Shown here: one piece after another, positions 40,074-42,027 of the stretch
Layout: the number at the start of each line of letters is the position of its first letter
Position numbering within the stretch: position 1 is the stretch's first letter
Source of the DNA: a bacterium MnTg02
GTDB taxonomy: Bacteria > Pseudomonadota > Alphaproteobacteria > Rhizobiales > BFAS01
Length of the DNA stretch: 42,027 nt
Assembly (NCBI GenBank): GCA_008974985.1
Contig: BFAS01000164.1
Coordinates: 1-42,027, forward strand
Direction: 5' to 3'
Notes under the pieces: generated by a model
Databases searched by the model: none
What the model was told of the DNA's origin: nothing
What the model saw: only the letters and a program-made list of their open reading frames with translations
Made by a program: the position numbers and the translations under genes

Positions 40074-40304
40074 CTAGAGTGCTTTCACTTTTCGTTGAAT
40101 CGCTCAAACACTCTAGTTTTTCGATTTGTCGTGTTTCCGGACGGAAAACCGGCATCCACTTTTCTTGGAAACACTCTAGTTTTTCGATTTGTCGTGTTTC
40201 CGGACGGAAAACCGGCATCCACTTTTCCTGGAAACACTCTGACCCTTGAATTTATCGTGTTTCCGGACGGAAAACCGCACACACTTTTCCTGGAAACACT
40301 CTAG
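40074..40304. repeat. Tandem array of about three 62-63 bp palindromic units (CTAGAGTG family), downstream of hemA
   Basis: cactct starts at 40109, 40172, 40235 and 40297 (periods 63, 63, 62); each unit has GTGTTTCC...GGAAACAC arms. Confidence 0.9.
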
Positions 40305-41512
40305 GCAGCGCGCTTCAAATCCATTTCGCCCCAAAGCATGTTAAGCGCATTTAGCAGCTCATCCATGTCTGCGTCCGAATGGGCTGGCCCTGGGGTCAGA
40401 CGTATCCGTTCTGTCCCGCGCGGCACCGTCGGATAGTTGATCGGCTGAACATAGATCGAAAACCGGTCCATCAGCGCATCGGTCAACTGCTTGCACAACA
40501 CCGGGTCGGAAACCATGACCGGCACGATATGGCTTGGATTTTCGAGGACGGGCAAACCGGCCTCTGTTAGCCTGGCCTTTAGCGTGCGCGCGCGCTCTTG
40601 ATGAAGGATCCGCTCAGCTTGGCTCGTCTTCAGATGACGTACGCTGGTGAGCGCACCGGCAACAATGGCGGGGGACAGAGAGGTCGTGAAAATAAATCCT
40701 GAGGCATAAGAGCGTATGGCATCAACGATATTCGCGTTCGTTGCGATATATCCGCCCATCAGCCCATAACCCTTGGCAAGCGTCCCCTCGATAATATCGA
40801 CCTTATCGGCGATACCTTCGCGCTCGGAAATGCCGCCACCGCGCGCGCCATAGAGCCCAACCGCATGCACCTCATCGAGAAAAGTGAGCGCATTATATTT
40901 CTTCGCAAGATCGCAAATTTCCTCAATGGGCGAGATGTCACCGTCCATCGAATATACGGATTCGAAGGCGATGACTTTTGGCGTATCTAGATCATACTCC
41001 TTCAGCAACTTTTCCAGATGCTCCAAGTCGTTATGTTTCCAGATCCGTTTCGGTCCGCCGCCGTGGCGAATGCCGGCGATCATCGAGGCGTGATTCATCT
41101 CGTCGGAAAATATCACGCATTCTGGCAACAAACGCACAAGCGTGCTCAACGAAGCGTCATTGGAGACATAGCCGGAGGTAAATAGAAGTGCGGCTTCCTT
41201 GCCGTGCAAATCGGCAAGCTCATTCTCAAGCTCCACATGGTAATGAGTTGTACCGGAAATATTTCTTGTGCCGCCAGAGCCCGCGCCGGCGCAGTCGATC
41301 GCCTCATGCATCGCCGCAATGACTTTGGGATTCTGCCCCATGCTCAAATAGTCGTTGCTGCACCAGACCTTAATATCGCCCACAGCGTCGCCTGAGAAAA
41401 AATTAGCCGCCGGAAACTGTCCGCGTTTGCGCCGAATATCGGCAAACTCTCGATACCGTCCCTCTTGCCTTAAGGCGTCGAGTGCATCGTCGAACGTCCG
41501 ATTGTAGTCCAT
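40301..41512 (-). CDS. hemA: 5-aminolevulinate synthase
   Basis: [86 protein letters not shown]. Confidence 0.97.
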   Translation of the reverse strand: MDYNRTFDDALDALRQEGRYREFADIRRKRGQFPAANFFSGDAVGDIKVWCSNDYLSMGQNPKVIAAMHEAIDCAGAGSGGTRNISGTTHYHVELENELADLHGKEAALLFTSGYVSNDASLSTLVRLLPECVIFSDEMNHASMIAGIRHGGGPKRIWKHNDLEHLEKLLKEYDLDTPKVIAFESVYSMDGDISPIEEICDLAKKYNALTFLDEVHAVGLYGARGGGISEREGIADKVDIIEGTLAKGYGLMGGYIATNANIVDAIRSYASGFIFTTSLSPAIVAGALTSVRHLKTSQAERILHQERARTLKARLTEAGLPVLENPSHIVPVMVSDPVLCKQLTDALMDRFSIYVQPINYPTVPRGTERIRLTPGPAHSDADMDELLNALNMLWGEMDLKRAA

Positions 41513-41628
41513 CCGGTCGCCTCCATCGGAAACTTAGGCATTACACGTGTTTCCAAGTGACCCACAGTTGGTCGGTTTCCGCAATTGTATTTGGACCGTT
41601 AGTTTAACGCGATCAAGACAATCGCCAA

Positions 41629-41642
41629 ATGACTTTTGTCAA
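41629..41642 (-). promoter_or_regulatory. Candidate FNR/FixK-type box upstream of hemA
   Basis: On - strand TTGACAAAAGTCAT versus TTGAYNNNNRTCAA (9 of 10 defined positions), about 117 bp upstream of the hemA start. Confidence 0.35.
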
Positions 41643-41794
41643 AAGCTAGCGGCCGCACACCATTGCGACAACTCGGAATAAACGCATAATTCAGTATTTT
41701 GGAGCGAAAATTTGGCGGTCAATGGCGCCGCAGGCGAAAACCGCTCAATATATTGTCCTGCAAGCTCACGTGATTTAACCAAATTCTACTTAGA

Positions 41795-42027
41795 TCAATA
41801 CGCCGACGCTTTGGCGCCAACACCATCCCGGCGATAGAGATCACGGCGGAAATGCACCGTGGCGTCTTTCGTCGCCCACGCTGTAAGATAGGCGAGCCGG
41901 ATCTGAACGCGTTTTTTTAAGCGAACATCACGCCGCTCCCCGCTCTCTTCCATACCTGCAACGCGAGACAGGCCCCAATCGCCATTGCTCTCGAGCAACC
42001 AGCTTACCAGCTGCTTAACATTCTGGA
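41795..42027 (-). CDS. L,D-transpeptidase (YcbB-like) C-terminus, 5' end outside window
   Basis: QNVKQLVSWLLESNGDWG...VQIRLAYLTAWATKDATVHFRRDLYRRD resembles the C-terminal end of YcbB-type enzymes. Confidence 0.6.
   Translation of the reverse strand, partial: QNVKQLVSWLLESNGDWGLSRVAGMEESGERRDVRLKKRVQIRLAYLTAWATKDATVHFRRDLYRRDGVGAKASAY

Noticed and set aside
39963-40304. ORF with 21-aa tandem repeats (VFRFVVFPDGKPASTFLGNTL...)
   Set aside because: Produced by the 63-bp palindromic DNA array (period divisible by three). The opposite strand is also open (40085..40282) and there is no ribosome-binding site or family support.
40074-40304. Possible CRISPR array
   Set aside because: Direct tandem units with no unique spacers and no cas genes; it is a tandem palindromic repeat.

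Overview
This is an alphaproteobacterial chromosomal window made mostly of conserved housekeeping blocks. They are: recJ-glpX-hom-aminotransferase (-); phaC (+); argC (-); a glycosyltransferase and a methyltransferase (+); rplM-rpsI (-); thioesterase (-), enoyl-CoA hydratase, CoA-binding protein and metY (+); ctaA (-); tRNA-Pro(GGG) (-); merR and ihfA (-); fabH-plsX-DUF177-cytochrome bc1 chaperone (-); bamE (+); hppA-thiL-nusB-ribH-ribBA-ribE-ribD-nrdR-glyA (-); a DUF6898-like ORF; hemA (-); and the 3' end of an L,D-transpeptidase-like gene. The unusual content lies in the intergenic and accessory parts. (1) A tandem-duplicated module at 11.9-15.2 kb carries a conserved upstream region, a PEP-CTERM/VPLPA-CTERM-like gene and yciB; one yciB copy has an internal deletion of about 412 bp. 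(2) A multi-stem ~130-bp dispersed repeat occurs four times, in two subtypes with compensated arms. One copy encodes the C-terminus and stop of RibD, and another abuts the ctaA stop. (3) A second palindromic repeat family starts with CTAGAGCA/CTAGAGTG, and its terminal CTAG coincides with the TAG stop codon of four unrelated genes. Its members include a three-unit 63-bp tandem array downstream of hemA. (4) A decayed HprK-like kinase/PqqD reading frame. (5) A candidate SAM-II/SAM-V-like pseudoknot upstream of metY. (6) A HAMP 'pseudo-kinase' gene inserted in opposite orientation between fabH and ihfA. No CRISPR array, transposase or phage gene was seen. All family names come from reading the translations by eye; no database search was run.
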